Below are positions 9,331 to 20,028 of a stretch of 64,000 nucleotides of DNA, piece by piece (the first letter of the stretch is position 1; the number at the start of each line of letters is the position of its first letter). The notes below the pieces were generated by a model. It was not told the DNA's origin, did no database searches, and saw only the letters and a list, made by a program, of their open reading frames with translations. The position numbers were made by a program, and so were the translations under genes. This DNA is from Belnapia arida (GTDB taxonomy: Bacteria; Pseudomonadota; Alphaproteobacteria; Acetobacterales; Acetobacteraceae): positions 744,001 to 808,000 of the forward strand of contig NZ_JAETWB010000001.1 of the NCBI RefSeq assembly GCF_016773205.1. Reading direction: 5' to 3'.

Positions 9331-9609
9331 TCAGGCGCGCGGGACCGGTGGGGTGACGACGTCGACCTCGTCATCCTTCGGCGCATAGGGCGACACATAA
9401 CCCACCTGGCTCTGGATCATCACCAGCGTGCTGCACACCATGGCGGAGAGCACCAACAGGTGCGACCAGATGCCGGAACGCGGGTCCATCCAGTTCAGGG
9501 CCCACATCACCGCCGTGATGGCCGCGAAGACGATGACCCAAAGCCACATGTTGGCGGAGATATGCGCACCGGCATAAGCGGCCGATGCCCGATAGGCCCG
9601 TACTGGCAT
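9331..9609 (-). CDS. Small two-helix membrane protein, function unknown
   Basis: 92 residues with two hydrophobic helices (about residues 20-42, WLWVIVFAAITAVMWALNWM, and 48-70, HLLVLSAMVCSTLVMIQSQVG) and a charged C-terminal tail. ATG 9609 has aaagga about 8 bases upstream; the in-frame extension to 9696 has basic, random-like composition. It is convergent with the MFS gene. No family recognised, but the hydropathy pattern argues that it is real. Confidence 0.6.
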   Translation of the reverse strand: MPVRAYRASAAYAGAHISANMWLWVIVFAAITAVMWALNWMDPRSGIWSHLLVLSAMVCSTLVMIQSQVGYVSPYAPKDDEVDVVTPPVPRA

Positions 9610-9913
9610 TTGCGGAATCCTTTGTTTGCCGGCTCGGCGAGCCCGGATGCGGTGGTCGAGGCGGAAGGCGACTTCGCTCGTCGTTGCGAAGCTCACCAGG
9701 AGAAGCGATGGCGCCGGGGCGGATGCCGGGATCCCGGCTTGGCTGGCGCCGACGAATTCCTCTCAGGCAGCGCGGTCCATGCGGCTGGCGGCTGCGGCCG
9801 GTTCACTCCATCGGCTCCGATGCCGCAGGACGCGAAGCCTGCACCGGATCAGCCCCAGCATGGATGGGTTCCAGGCACATCGGCAGCAGCACGGCTGGAT
9901 GGCGCCCGCGGTG

Positions 9914-10036
9914 TCACCGGCCTTGGCGCTTGCCGGCCCGGACCGGCGAAGGCTGCCGGGTCTGTCCCATGGCTGCGGCCATCGAGGTTGTCCCAAGCAC
10001 CAAGATCAGGGCAAGCAGGCTGAGCATCATCGTCAT
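9914..10036 (-). CDS. Possible 40-residue secreted or membrane peptide
   Basis: A 40-codon frame starting MTMMLSLLALILVLGTTS, which resembles a signal peptide or single membrane anchor, followed by a short basic tail (RAGKRQGR). An aggggac element lies about 11 bases upstream. It sits directly downstream of the DUF1488-like gene on the same strand, 27 bases after its stop. No homology is recognised; the call rests on hydropathy and position only. Confidence 0.3.
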   Translation of the reverse strand: MTMMLSLLALILVLGTTSMAAAMGQTRQPSPVRAGKRQGR

Positions 10037-10063
10037 CTGAAGGCAATGTCCCCTGAAAACGCC

Positions 10064-10384
10064 TCATGGACCAGGCTTGGCCGCCGAACGCATGGCTGCT
10101 GCATGATCCTCGAGGTCACTCGACCAGACCGTGAGCGGCGTCGGACATGGCGCGACCCGCCGCTGGAGCTTGCTATGCACGGCGGCCTCAATTTGGATGC
10201 GCGCCGCCATGAAGCGCTTCAGCACGTCCTGTGTCTTGAAGCATGGCCCGGGGACGAGCTCGCGTATGACGAAAGGCGACACGGCGCATGGCACGACCTC
10301 CATGTCGTGCTGCACGTCGAACAGCACGCGCCGGCCGTCCCACCGGACATCCTGGTCGGCAGCGCTCGTGGCGACGTCGGTCAT
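10064..10384 (-). CDS. DUF1488-like small protein
   Basis: 106 residues. The order VRWDGRRVLFDVQHDMEVVPCAVSPFVIREL, a linker, then DVLKRFMAARIQIEAAVHSKL matches the layout of DUF1488 proteins (beta strands, then an F-x-R-x-x-IE-x-A helix), which are found in many proteobacteria and have no known function. ATG 10384 lacks a strong ribosome site. It lies in an otherwise gene-poor stretch between the MFS and monooxygenase genes. Confidence 0.55.
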   Translation of the reverse strand: MTDVATSAADQDVRWDGRRVLFDVQHDMEVVPCAVSPFVIRELVPGPCFKTQDVLKRFMAARIQIEAAVHSKLQRRVAPCPTPLTVWSSDLEDHAAAMRSAAKPGP

Positions 10385-10982
10385 GGGCGCCAGTCCTCGC
10401 GGTGCTGCCCGCCGTCAGATGTTCCGCATGACAGGACGTGCCCGGCTTCGCCATCGAAATCGGCATCAAGAAAAGCGGAATGACCCGCATCAGCAGCGGC
10501 GCCCAGCCCATGGGCGACTATGTCCGCGGATCTTGGCATCGGAGCGATGGCCAGGTTGGTCGGCTGGTCGGCCGGCATCGATCGGGCCTTCGGCACAAGC
10601 TGCCAAAGCTCCGGCGGGTGGATCCAGGCGGACCGCCAAGGCGCCTCTTCTGCCAGGCTGGCCGGACTGGCGAAGATGGCCGCTGACCGTTGTGCGCGAA
10701 TGGGCATTGAAGGCCTCCAGGATCGGGACGAAGCCTGCTCGCCCATGTCGGGACCTGTTCGTCCCCCGCATGCGGCGGCAGCATTACTCCGGCGGAAAGG
10801 GTGGCCGGGCCATCCTCAGCAGCAGGGCTGAGACCTTCTCGGGACCTGAGATGGTTATGATGGCGTCAGGACCACCATCACGGTACCGGCACCTCATGGA
10901 GGGGATCGGTCCGGGTCGCGGGCCTGCGGTACGGGAACTTGGCCGCCGGATCGCCACATGTCCGCTCCGGTGGGCGTGGATG
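10385..10982. other. Gene-poor stretch, probably decayed DNA
   Basis: About 600 bases with no recognisable coding region. All frames have mixed, low-similarity composition; the largest reverse frame (10381-10746) has no domain. The right end merges into a frame-preserving relic of an MFS C-terminus (see the repeat at 10983). Confidence 0.4.
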
Positions 10983-11027
10983 GGGTTCCAGGCGCCCCCG
11001 CCGCGCCCCATATGGCAGGTATGATCC
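10983..11027 (+). repeat. Direct repeat copy B: relic of an MFS C-terminus
   Basis: 38 of 45 positions match 9249-9293. The reading frame is preserved: about 29 codons ending at TGA 11022-11024 align with the end of the intact MFS protein (shared GF, PP and RPIWQ), although upstream of about 10935 nothing aligns. The relic stop overlaps the ATG of the flavin monooxygenase gene by 4 bases. Confidence 0.6.
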
Positions 11028-12022
11028 CGCTCTCCATCCTCGACCTCTCCCCCATCCCCGAGGGCAGCGATGCCGGCCAGGCGCTGCGCAACTCGGCCGA
11101 TCTCGCCCGCCATGCCGAGAGACTCGGCTATGGGCGCTTCTGGATGGCGGAGCACCACAACATGCCGGGCATCGCCAGCGCGGCGACAGCCGTTGCCCTG
11201 GCGCATGTCGCGGCGGCGACCAGCACAATCCGCATCGGCGCCGGCGGGATCATGCTGCCGAACCACGCGCCGCTGATGGTGGCCGAGCAATTCGGCACGC
11301 TGGCCGCCCTGCATCCCGGCCGGGTCGATCTCGGCCTGGGCCGGGCGCCGGGCTCCGACCAGCGGGCGGCGATGGCGATCCGCCGCAACCTCGCCGGCGA
11401 GGTGGACGACTTCCCCCGCGACGTGATGGAGCTGATGGCCTATTTTGAGCCGGCCCAGCCCGGCCAGGCGCTGCGGGCGGTGCCGGGGGAGGGGCTCGAC
11501 ATCCCGGTCTGGATCCTCGGCTCCTCGACCTACGGCGCCCAGCTCGCCGCGGCGCTCGGCCTGCCCTACGCCTTCGCCTCGCATTTCGCGCCCGACCAGA
11601 TGCGGCAGGCGATGGCGATCTACCGCGAGCGGTTCAAGCCCTCGGCGCGGCTGGCCAAGCCCCATGTGATGCTCGGGGTGAACATCTTTGCCGCGCCGAC
11701 GGATGCCGAGGCGCGCTTCCTCTTCACCTCGCTGCAGCAAAGCTTCCTCAACCTCCGCCGCGGGCGGCCCGGCAAGCTGCCGCGGCCGGTCGAGGACATG
11801 GAGAGCAGGCTCGACTCGCACGGGCGGGCGATGCTGGAGCACTCGCTTGCCTGCTCCATCGTCGGCGGGCCGGAGACGGTGCGGCGCGGCCTGCGGGACT
11901 TCGTCATCGAGACCGGGGCGGACGAGCTGATGGTGACGGCGGCGATGCACGACCCTGAGGCACGCAAGCGGTCCTTCAGCATCCTGGCAGGACTGCACCA
12001 GGAGCTGGCCGCCGCCGCATGA
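11021..12022 (+). CDS. LLM-class flavin-dependent oxidoreductase, YhbW-like
   Basis: 333 residues, a luciferase-like monooxygenase (TIM barrel, FMN-dependent). Extended motifs match the E. coli YhbW group almost word for word: [13 protein letters not shown] at the N-terminus, [17 protein letters not shown] near 40, GGIMLPNH near 80, [16 protein letters not shown] near 103, and PVWILGSS with FASHFAPD in the middle. ATG 11021 gives the normal family start; the in-frame extension to 10958 has no similarity. The start overlaps the stop of the MFS relic. The physiological substrate of this subgroup is unknown. Confidence 0.92.
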   Translation: MIPLSILDLSPIPEGSDAGQALRNSADLARHAERLGYGRFWMAEHHNMPGIASAATAVALAHVAAATSTIRIGAGGIMLPNHAPLMVAEQFGTLAALHPGRVDLGLGRAPGSDQRAAMAIRRNLAGEVDDFPRDVMELMAYFEPAQPGQALRAVPGEGLDIPVWILGSSTYGAQLAAALGLPYAFASHFAPDQMRQAMAIYRERFKPSARLAKPHVMLGVNIFAAPTDAEARFLFTSLQQSFLNLRRGRPGKLPRPVEDMESRLDSHGRAMLEHSLACSIVGGPETVRRGLRDFVIETGADELMVTAAMHDPEARKRSFSILAGLHQELAAAA

Positions 12023-12025
12023 GGG

Positions 12026-12055
12026 CTTGATTCCTCGCTCCGGCCTTTGCATATC
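12026..12055 (+). promoter_or_regulatory. Candidate promoter of htpG
   Basis: TTGATT (12027-12032), a 17-base spacer and CATATC (12050-12055), 37 bases before the htpG start. The upstream CTTGAT also resembles the -35 of heat-shock (RpoH) promoters, which would fit htpG, but the CCCCAT-type -10 is not clear. Pattern match only. Confidence 0.35.
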
Positions 12056-12092
12056 GCCCCGCCGATAGGCATTCCTTCTTGGAGGACGGGGC

Positions 12093-13919
<1,827 letters not shown>

Positions 13920-13935
13920 ACGCCGCCGTGCCGGT

Positions 13936-15090
13936 TCAGCGCGAGGCGACACGCGCTGGTCGGCCGAGCGCCTCGCGCAGCCGGTCGGCCATGAGGGTCT
14001 GCGCCGCGACGGCATCGGCGACGACCGGCGCCATGCCGAAGAACTCGTGCGTGACGCCGGGGTAGGTGCGCTGCTCGACCGGGACCCCGGCCTTGCGCAG
14101 CTTGCCCGCCAGGGCCTCGCCCTCGGACCGCAGCGGGTCTACCTCGGCATTGACGATGGTCGCCGACGGCAGGCCCTGCAGCGCGCCGCGCCGCACCGGG
14201 TCGAGCCGTGGGTCGGCGAGGTCGCTGGAGCCGTTGGTGAAGCGGGTCACGAACCACTGCACGCCGGCGCTCGAGAGCGGCACGGCCGAAGCGTTCTCCT
14301 GCTTCGAGGGCGTGTTCGTGTCGGTTGTTGCCACCGGATAGACGAGTGCCATGTGGACGGGCTGCGGCAGCCCCGCATCGCGGGCCGCGACGGCGGTGGC
14401 GAGGGCGAGGGAGCCGCCGGCGCTCTCGCCCGCCACGGCGATTCGCGCCGGGTCGGCGCCGAGCCGCCGGGCCTGCGACACTGCCCAGCGATAGCCGGCG
14501 AGGGCGTCGTCATAGGCGGCGGGGAAGCGGTTCTCCGGCCCCTGGCGGTAGTGCAGCGAGAGCACGGCGGCGCCGGTGCGCGCGGCCAGAGCGCGCGGCG
14601 TCGCATCATAGGTGTCGAGGTCGGCGATCACCCAGCCGCCGCCATGCCAATAGACGATCAGCGGTGCGCCGGAGCGCGGGGCGCCGGGCGGCGTGTAGAG
14701 CCGCGCCGGAATGGCGCCGCCGGGGCCGGGCACGGTGAGGTTCGTGGTGCGGATCGCAGCGCCGGGCATGGTCGCGCCCTGTTCCTGCAGCACTCGGCGA
14801 TAGGCGTCGGCGAAGCTCGGCTGGCTGCGGGCCTTTTCGGTCGAGAGCAACTCGACCGGCTGGCTGCCGAGATCGGCGAGCGACTTGATCACCCGGGCCA
14901 TGTCGGGATCGGTCCGCGCCGCCGTGGCCTGCCCGCCCGCGCTCGGCCCGCCGCCGCCGGCCGAGGCGCCTGCCACCGTGCCCGTGCCGGTCGCGGTCTT
15001 GGTCGCGCCGCAGGCCCCGAGGGCCAGGCTTGCAGCAAGGGTTACGGTCAGGGCGGCCAGGCGTGGGCCCGGCGCGGTTGGCTGAGGCAT
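13936..15090 (-). CDS. Alpha/beta hydrolase lipoprotein (HSL/esterase family)
   Basis: 384 residues. The N-terminus is a lipoprotein signal with lipobox LGAC (Cys near 27), then a Gly/Ala/Thr-rich linker to about residue 60. The catalytic domain has the oxyanion HGGG motif, the nucleophile in GESAGG, an acid in VNAEVDPLRSEGE and the base in VTHEFFG, typical of hormone-sensitive-lipase-like esterases acting on short acyl esters. ATG 15090 has no strong ribosome site but is the only sensible start for the signal. Location is predicted to be membrane-anchored in the periplasm. Confidence 0.88.
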   Translation of the reverse strand: MPQPTAPGPRLAALTVTLAASLALGACGATKTATGTGTVAGASAGGGGPSAGGQATAARTDPDMARVIKSLADLGSQPVELLSTEKARSQPSFADAYRRVLQEQGATMPGAAIRTTNLTVPGPGGAIPARLYTPPGAPRSGAPLIVYWHGGGWVIADLDTYDATPRALAARTGAAVLSLHYRQGPENRFPAAYDDALAGYRWAVSQARRLGADPARIAVAGESAGGSLALATAVAARDAGLPQPVHMALVYPVATTDTNTPSKQENASAVPLSSAGVQWFVTRFTNGSSDLADPRLDPVRRGALQGLPSATIVNAEVDPLRSEGEALAGKLRKAGVPVEQRTYPGVTHEFFGMAPVVADAVAAQTLMADRLREALGRPARVASR

Positions 15091-15182
15091 ATCGTGAGGA
15101 GCTTTCGGGGGATCCGGCCAGGGGCCATTCCCCAACCGGCTCCGGAACGCTCCGTCGCGAGCGCGGGTTGCGGTCACGGCTC

Positions 15183-16136
15183 CTACAGCCAGCCTTTCAA
15201 TCGGAAGACGATGAGCGGGGCGATGGCGCTGAGCAGGATCAGCAGCAGCCCCCAGGGATAGCCCCAGAGCCAGTCCAGCTCCGGCATGTACTTGAAGTTC
15301 ATCCCGTAGATGCTGGCGACCAGCGTCGGCGGGATGCCGACGACGGAGACCACGGTCAGGATCTTGATCGTGTTGTTCTGCTCGATGCTGATGAAGCCCA
15401 GCGTGGCATCGAGCAGGAACTGCACCTTGTCCGAGAGCCTCGCATCGTAGTCGTTCAGCGAGGCGACGTCCTGGCGGAGGGTGCGCACCCGGTCGTCGAA
15501 TTCGGGCGGCATCCAGTGCTTCGCCTGTTCGGCGGCGAAGGGCAGGATGCGTTCGACGCCGAGCAGCGTGTCCCGCAGCACAGAGACATGGTCGCCGGTG
15601 CGGCCGATGGCCCGCAGCGCGCGGCGGAGGCGTCGGTCCATTGCGGCCGGGCGGTTGTGCACCGGCAGCTCCGCTTCGAAGGCGGCATGGGAGAGCGTGT
15701 CGAGCTCGGCCCGGAGCCGTTCCAGCGAATCGGCGATGCGGTCCACCATCACCTCGAGCAGGGAGACGAAGGTGGCGAAGCTGTCGCCGGCCTTCCCTGG
15801 CCGGGCGGCGAGCGCTTCCACCGCGCCGACCGTGGCGAAGCGCACGGTCAACAGGTGATGCGGCGAGAGGACGATGCCGAGCGGCGTGAGCACCGGCCGG
15901 TCGTCGCCGGTCCGTGCAATGGCCGGGAGGCTGAGGTAGAGCACTTCGCCCTCCGCCGCCATGCGGCTGGAGCTTTCGATCTCCTGCAATGCGCCGAGGC
16001 CCGGGACGCGGAAGCCGGTGGCCGCGGCGACCTCCGCCTTCTCCGCCTCCGTGCCGTCGAGGAGGTCGAGCCAGGCGGCATCGCCCGAAGGGGCGGGATG
16101 GCAGGTGAGCAGGCGCGGTCTCCCTCGAAACTGCAA
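15183..16136 (-). CDS. CorA-family Mg2+/divalent metal channel
   Basis: About 317 residues. The C-terminus holds two membrane helices, the first ending in the selectivity motif YGMNF (IPPTLVASIYGMNFKYMPEL), as in CorA magnesium channels; the long helical cytoplasmic domain precedes it. No in-frame ATG lies near the expected N-terminus (AWLDLLDGTEAE): the best start is TTG 16136, with CTG a few codons downstream as an alternative, so the true N-terminus is uncertain by about ten residues. It is divergent from recO, whose ATG lies 25 bases away. A ZntB-type zinc role is possible. Confidence 0.85.
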   Translation of the reverse strand: MQFRGRPRLLTCHPAPSGDAAWLDLLDGTEAEKAEVAAATGFRVPGLGALQEIESSSRMAAEGEVLYLSLPAIARTGDDRPVLTPLGIVLSPHHLLTVRFATVGAVEALAARPGKAGDSFATFVSLLEVMVDRIADSLERLRAELDTLSHAAFEAELPVHNRPAAMDRRLRRALRAIGRTGDHVSVLRDTLLGVERILPFAAEQAKHWMPPEFDDRVRTLRQDVASLNDYDARLSDKVQFLLDATLGFISIEQNNTIKILTVVSVVGIPPTLVASIYGMNFKYMPELDWLWGYPWGLLLILLSAIAPLIVFRLKGWL

Positions 16137-16160
16137 CGGAGCGGCACCATCTCTCTGCCC

Positions 16161-16898
16161 ATGAGCACCGAGTGGCAAGGCCCGGCCATCGTCCTCGGCG
16201 CCCGGCCGCATGGCGAATCGGGCGCCGTGGTAACACTTCTGACGGAGGCGCTGGGCCGCCATGCGGGCCTTGCCAAGGGCGGCGCCTCGCGGGCGCAATC
16301 CTCGCTCTGGATGCCCGGCAACCTGATCGAGGCGCGCTGGGTGGCGCGGCTGCCCGACCAGCTTGGGGCGCTCTCGGGCGAGCTGGTGCATCCGGCGGCG
16401 GCGCTCGCCCTCGAGGACCCGCTCGGCCTCGCCCTGCTCTCGGCGGCCTGCGCCGTCGCCGAGGGGAGCCTGCCGGAGCGGGAGCCGCATCCGCGCTGCT
16501 TCCATGGGCTGGTGGCGCTGGTCGCCCGGCTGGGCGAGGGCGCGGCGGCGGCGCTGCCCGACTATGTTCGCTGGGAGGCGGAACTGCTGACCGAGCTGGG
16601 CTACGGCCTCGACCTGGCGCGCTGCGCGTTGACGGGGAGCATCGAGGACCTCGCCTTCGTCTCGCCGCGGAGCGGGCGGGCGGTCAGCGCCGGCGCGGCG
16701 GAGCCCTGGGCCGTGCGGCTGCTGCCGCTGCCGCGCTTCCTGCTCGGGCAGTCGGGGCCGGTGAGCCTTGCCGAATGCCTGGCCGGGCTGCGCCTGACCG
16801 GGCATTTCTTGGCGCGCGACGCCTTTGGGCACCGGCCGGGCGGGGTGCCGGCGGCGCGGGGCATGCTGACGGACCGGGTGGCTGCCGCCATTGCCTGA
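16161..16898 (+). CDS. recO: DNA repair protein RecO
   Basis: 245 residues with the RecO layout: an N-terminal OB fold (GPAIVLGARPHGESGAVVTLLTEALGRHAGLAKGGASR) followed by a helical domain with YVRWEAELLTELGYGLDL near 135 and FLARDAFGH near the end. RecO loads RecA at gaps together with RecF and RecR. The four zinc cysteines seen in some RecO proteins are absent. The ATG at 16161 opens the conserved domain within about ten residues, and it abuts the divergent corA-like gene. Confidence 0.93.
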   Translation: MSTEWQGPAIVLGARPHGESGAVVTLLTEALGRHAGLAKGGASRAQSSLWMPGNLIEARWVARLPDQLGALSGELVHPAAALALEDPLGLALLSAACAVAEGSLPEREPHPRCFHGLVALVARLGEGAAAALPDYVRWEAELLTELGYGLDLARCALTGSIEDLAFVSPRSGRAVSAGAAEPWAVRLLPLPRFLLGQSGPVSLAECLAGLRLTGHFLARDAFGHRPGGVPAARGMLTDRVAAAIA

Positions 16899-16945
16899 GG
16901 CGGCGGCGGGTGGTCAACTTCCGGCCCAACCGCGAGGAGGTCCGC

Positions 16946-17710
16946 GTGGCCGCGACGCGTCTCGACGTCAATTGCGACATGGGCGAAGGCTTCGGCAACT
17001 GGCGGATGGCCGACGACGCGGCGCTGCTGCCGCTCGTCACCACCGCCAACCTGGCCTGCGGCTTCCATGCCGGCGACCCGCTCATCATGATGGAGACGGT
17101 GGCGGCGGCGCGGGCGGCAGGCGTCGCGGTCGGGGCGCATCCCGGCCTGCCGGACCTCGCCGGCTTCGGCCGCCGCGTCATGGCGCTGAGCGCCGCCGAG
17201 CTGCATGCCTGCTTCGCCTACCAGATCGGCGCCTTGCAGGCCTTCCTCCGCCTCCACGACATGCCGCTGAACCATGTGAAGCCGCATGGCGCCATGTTCC
17301 ATGTGCTGCGCGATCCGGCGATGGCGGAAGCGGCGCTTGATGCCATCGCCGGCGCGGCGCCGGGGGCGGCGGTGTACTGGCTGGCGGGCGAGGTCTTCGC
17401 CGAGCGGGCGGTGGCGCGGGGCTTCCGCGTCGTCACCGAGGCCTATCCGGACCTCGACTATGCCGAGGACGGGATGCTGCTGGTCGAGCGGCGCAAGCGG
17501 GCAGTGGAGCCGGCGCTGATCGAGGCGCGCATCACCGAGATTCTCACGCGCGGCACGCTGGCCGCGCGGGGCGGTGCTGTGCTGCCGATGGCGGTGGAGA
17601 GCGTATGCATCCATAGCGACGGGCCGAATGTGCTGGAGGTGCTGGCGGCCGTCCGCCGCGCCGCCAAGGCCTGCGGCACGGCACTCGCCTGCGCCACCCG
17701 GCGGGGCTGA
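16946..17710 (+). CDS. pxpA: 5-oxoprolinase subunit A (LamB/YcsF family)
   Basis: 254 residues. The N-terminus VNCDMGEGFGNW, then TANLACGFHAGDP, VGAHPGLPDLAGFGRR and LNHVKPHGAMF, are diagnostic for LamB/YcsF (PxpA), which works with PxpB/PxpC in ATP-dependent opening of 5-oxoproline to glutamate. The start is GTG 16946, with a perfect gaggagg ending 5 bases upstream. The partner genes pxpB and pxpC are not adjacent. It follows recO after 47 bases. Confidence 0.92.
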   Translation: MAATRLDVNCDMGEGFGNWRMADDAALLPLVTTANLACGFHAGDPLIMMETVAAARAAGVAVGAHPGLPDLAGFGRRVMALSAAELHACFAYQIGALQAFLRLHDMPLNHVKPHGAMFHVLRDPAMAEAALDAIAGAAPGAAVYWLAGEVFAERAVARGFRVVTEAYPDLDYAEDGMLLVERRKRAVEPALIEARITEILTRGTLAARGGAVLPMAVESVCIHSDGPNVLEVLAAVRRAAKACGTALACATRRG

Positions 17711-17781
17711 GGCCGAGGGTGGCAATCCCTGGCCGGCTCGGCTAGACTGCCAGTGAGAACAAAGCACGAAAACGGCGGACG

Positions 17782-20022
17782 ATGCCAGACGACATCAAGA
17801 CCCTCCCCGGCGCCCCGGACGGTGGCGGCACGCGCGATACCGGCCTCGCCGATGCGCTTTCCGAGCGCTACCTGGCCTATGCGCTCTCGACCATCATGTC
17901 CCGCTCCCTGCCGGATGTGCGGGACGGGCTGAAGCCGGTCCACCGGCGGCTGCTCTGGGCGATGCACCAGCTGAAGCTCGACCCCGCGGCGGGCTTCAAG
18001 AAGTGCGCCCGCATCGTCGGCGACGTGATGGGCAAGTACCATCCGCATGGCGATGCCTCGATCTACGAGGCGCTGGTGCGCCAGGCGCAGGATTTCGCGG
18101 CGCGCTACCCGCTGGTGGATGGGCAGGGCAATTTCGGCAATATCGACGGCGATAATGCCGCGGCCATGCGCTACACCGAGGCGCGGCTGACCACCGTCGC
18201 CGAGGCCTTGCTGCAGGGCATCGATGAGAATGCCGTCGATTTCCGCCAGACCTACGACGGCGAGGAGCAGGAGCCGGTGGTGCTCCCGGCGGCCCTCCCC
18301 AACCTTCTGGCCAATGGCGCGACCGGCATCGCGGTCGGCATGGCGACCAGCATCCCGCCGCACAATGCCTGCGAGCTGTGCGGCGCGGCGCTGGAGCTGA
18401 TCCGCAACCCGCAGGCCGGGACGGACGAGCTGCTGCGCCATGTCCAGGGGCCGGACTTCCCGACCGGCGGCACGCTGGTCGAGAGCGCCGAGGCGCTGCG
18501 CGAGGCCTATGAGACCGGGCGCGGCGGCTTCCGGGTGCGGGCGCGCTGGCGGAAGGAGGAGGGCAAGCTCGGCGCCTACCAGATCGTCATCGAGGAGATC
18601 CCCTACCAGGTCGCCAAGGCGAAGCTGATCGAGCAGATCGCGCAGCTGCTCGAGGAGAAGAAGCTGCCGCTGCTCGGCGACATCCGCGACGAGAGCACCG
18701 ACAAGGTCCGCATCGTCATCGAGCCGAAGACGCGCAACGTCGATGCGGCGATGCTGATGGAGACGCTGTTCCGCGCGACCCAGTTGGAGAACCGCATCCC
18801 GCTGAACCTCAACGTGCTGGATGCGGACCGCACGCCGCGGGTGATGAGCCTGCGCGAGGTGCTGCGGGCCTGGCTCGACCACCGGCACGTGGTGCTGGTC
18901 CGGCGGACGGAGCACCGGCTGGCGGCGATCGCCCGGCGGCTCGAGATCCTCGACGGCTACCTCATCGTCTATCTCAACCTCGACGAGGTCATCCGCATCG
19001 TCCGCGAGGAGGACAAGCCGAAGGAGGCGCTGATGGCGACCTTCTCGCTGACCGAGATGCAGGCCAACGCCATCCTCGACATGCGGCTGCGGGCGCTCCG
19101 CAAGCTGGAGGAGATGGAGATCCGGCGCGAGCACACCAAGCTCAGCAAGGAGCAGAAGGCCCTGCAGGGGCTGATGGGCTCCGAGGCGAAGCGGTGGAAC
19201 GCCATCGCCGCCGAGATCGAGGCGGTGCGGAAGACCTTCGGCGAGGGTGCGCTCGGCGCGCGGCGGACGGTCTCCGGCGGGGCGCTGCCGGCCATCGCGG
19301 TGGACGAGAACGCCTTCGTCGAGCGCGAGCCGATCACCGTCATCCTCTCCGAGAAGGGCTGGATCCGGGCGCAGAAGGGGCACCTGCCGCCGGAGGCGGA
19401 GCTGCGCTTCAAGGAGGGCGATGAGCTTTTCCGCATGGTGCATGCGCAGAGTACGGACCGGATCATCCTCTTCGCCACCAATGGGCGGGCCTATACCCTC
19501 AAGGCGGACGCCATTCCGCGCGGGCGGGGCGACGGGCAGCCGGTGCGGCTGATGGTCGAGCTGACCAACGAGGATGCGGTGCTGGAGCTCTTCGTGCCCG
19601 TCGAGGGGGCACGGTACCTGGTGGCGAGCCAGGACGGACGCGGCTTCGTCGTCCCCGGCGCCGAGCTGCTGGCCGAGAAGCGGACGGGCAAGCAGGTGCT
19701 GGTGCTGGAGGCAGGCCGCGAGGCCGCAGCCTGCGTCCCCGCCGAGGGCGACATGGTCGCCGTCATTGGTGAGAACCGGAAGCTGCTGCTCTTCCCCATC
19801 GACCAGGTGCCGGAGATGGCGCGCGGGCGCGGCGTGCAGCTGCAATCCTACAAGGATGGCGGGCTGTCGGACGCCAAGGTCTTCATCCGCAAGGAGGGGC
19901 TGAGCTGGCGGCTCGGCGACCGGGTGCGGGTGGAGCCGGATGTCACGCCCTGGCGCGGCAACCGGGCGGGGGCGGGGAAGCTGCCGCCGAACGGCTTCCC
20001 GAAGTCGAACCGGTTCGGGTAG
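17782..20022 (+). CDS. parC: DNA topoisomerase IV subunit A
   Basis: 746 residues, the DNA-cleaving subunit of topoisomerase IV, which unlinks daughter chromosomes. Motifs: [17 protein letters not shown] near 42, [15 protein letters not shown] near 90, and the catalytic tyrosine in [12 protein letters not shown] near 137. A long coiled coil is near 440-470, and C-terminal beta-pinwheel repeats fill 500-730. It is ParC rather than GyrA because of its length and lack of a GyrA box (QRRGGKG). The residue aligned with E. coli ParC Ser80 is Ala, with Ser one position later. ggcgga precedes ATG 17782. Confidence 0.95.
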   Translation: MPDDIKTLPGAPDGGGTRDTGLADALSERYLAYALSTIMSRSLPDVRDGLKPVHRRLLWAMHQLKLDPAAGFKKCARIVGDVMGKYHPHGDASIYEALVRQAQDFAARYPLVDGQGNFGNIDGDNAAAMRYTEARLTTVAEALLQGIDENAVDFRQTYDGEEQEPVVLPAALPNLLANGATGIAVGMATSIPPHNACELCGAALELIRNPQAGTDELLRHVQGPDFPTGGTLVESAEALREAYETGRGGFRVRARWRKEEGKLGAYQIVIEEIPYQVAKAKLIEQIAQLLEEKKLPLLGDIRDESTDKVRIVIEPKTRNVDAAMLMETLFRATQLENRIPLNLNVLDADRTPRVMSLREVLRAWLDHRHVVLVRRTEHRLAAIARRLEILDGYLIVYLNLDEVIRIVREEDKPKEALMATFSLTEMQANAILDMRLRALRKLEEMEIRREHTKLSKEQKALQGLMGSEAKRWNAIAAEIEAVRKTFGEGALGARRTVSGGALPAIAVDENAFVEREPITVILSEKGWIRAQKGHLPPEAELRFKEGDELFRMVHAQSTDRIILFATNGRAYTLKADAIPRGRGDGQPVRLMVELTNEDAVLELFVPVEGARYLVASQDGRGFVVPGAELLAEKRTGKQVLVLEAGREAAACVPAEGDMVAVIGENRKLLLFPIDQVPEMARGRGVQLQSYKDGGLSDAKVFIRKEGLSWRLGDRVRVEPDVTPWRGNRAGAGKLPPNGFPKSNRFG

Positions 20023-20028
20023 CCAGCC

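Noticed and set aside
10381-10746. 121-codon minus-strand frame
   Set aside because: No domain, no ribosome site and mixed composition; overlaps the decayed stretch.
17458-19845. 795-codon minus-strand frame over parC
   Set aside because: Shadow of parC.
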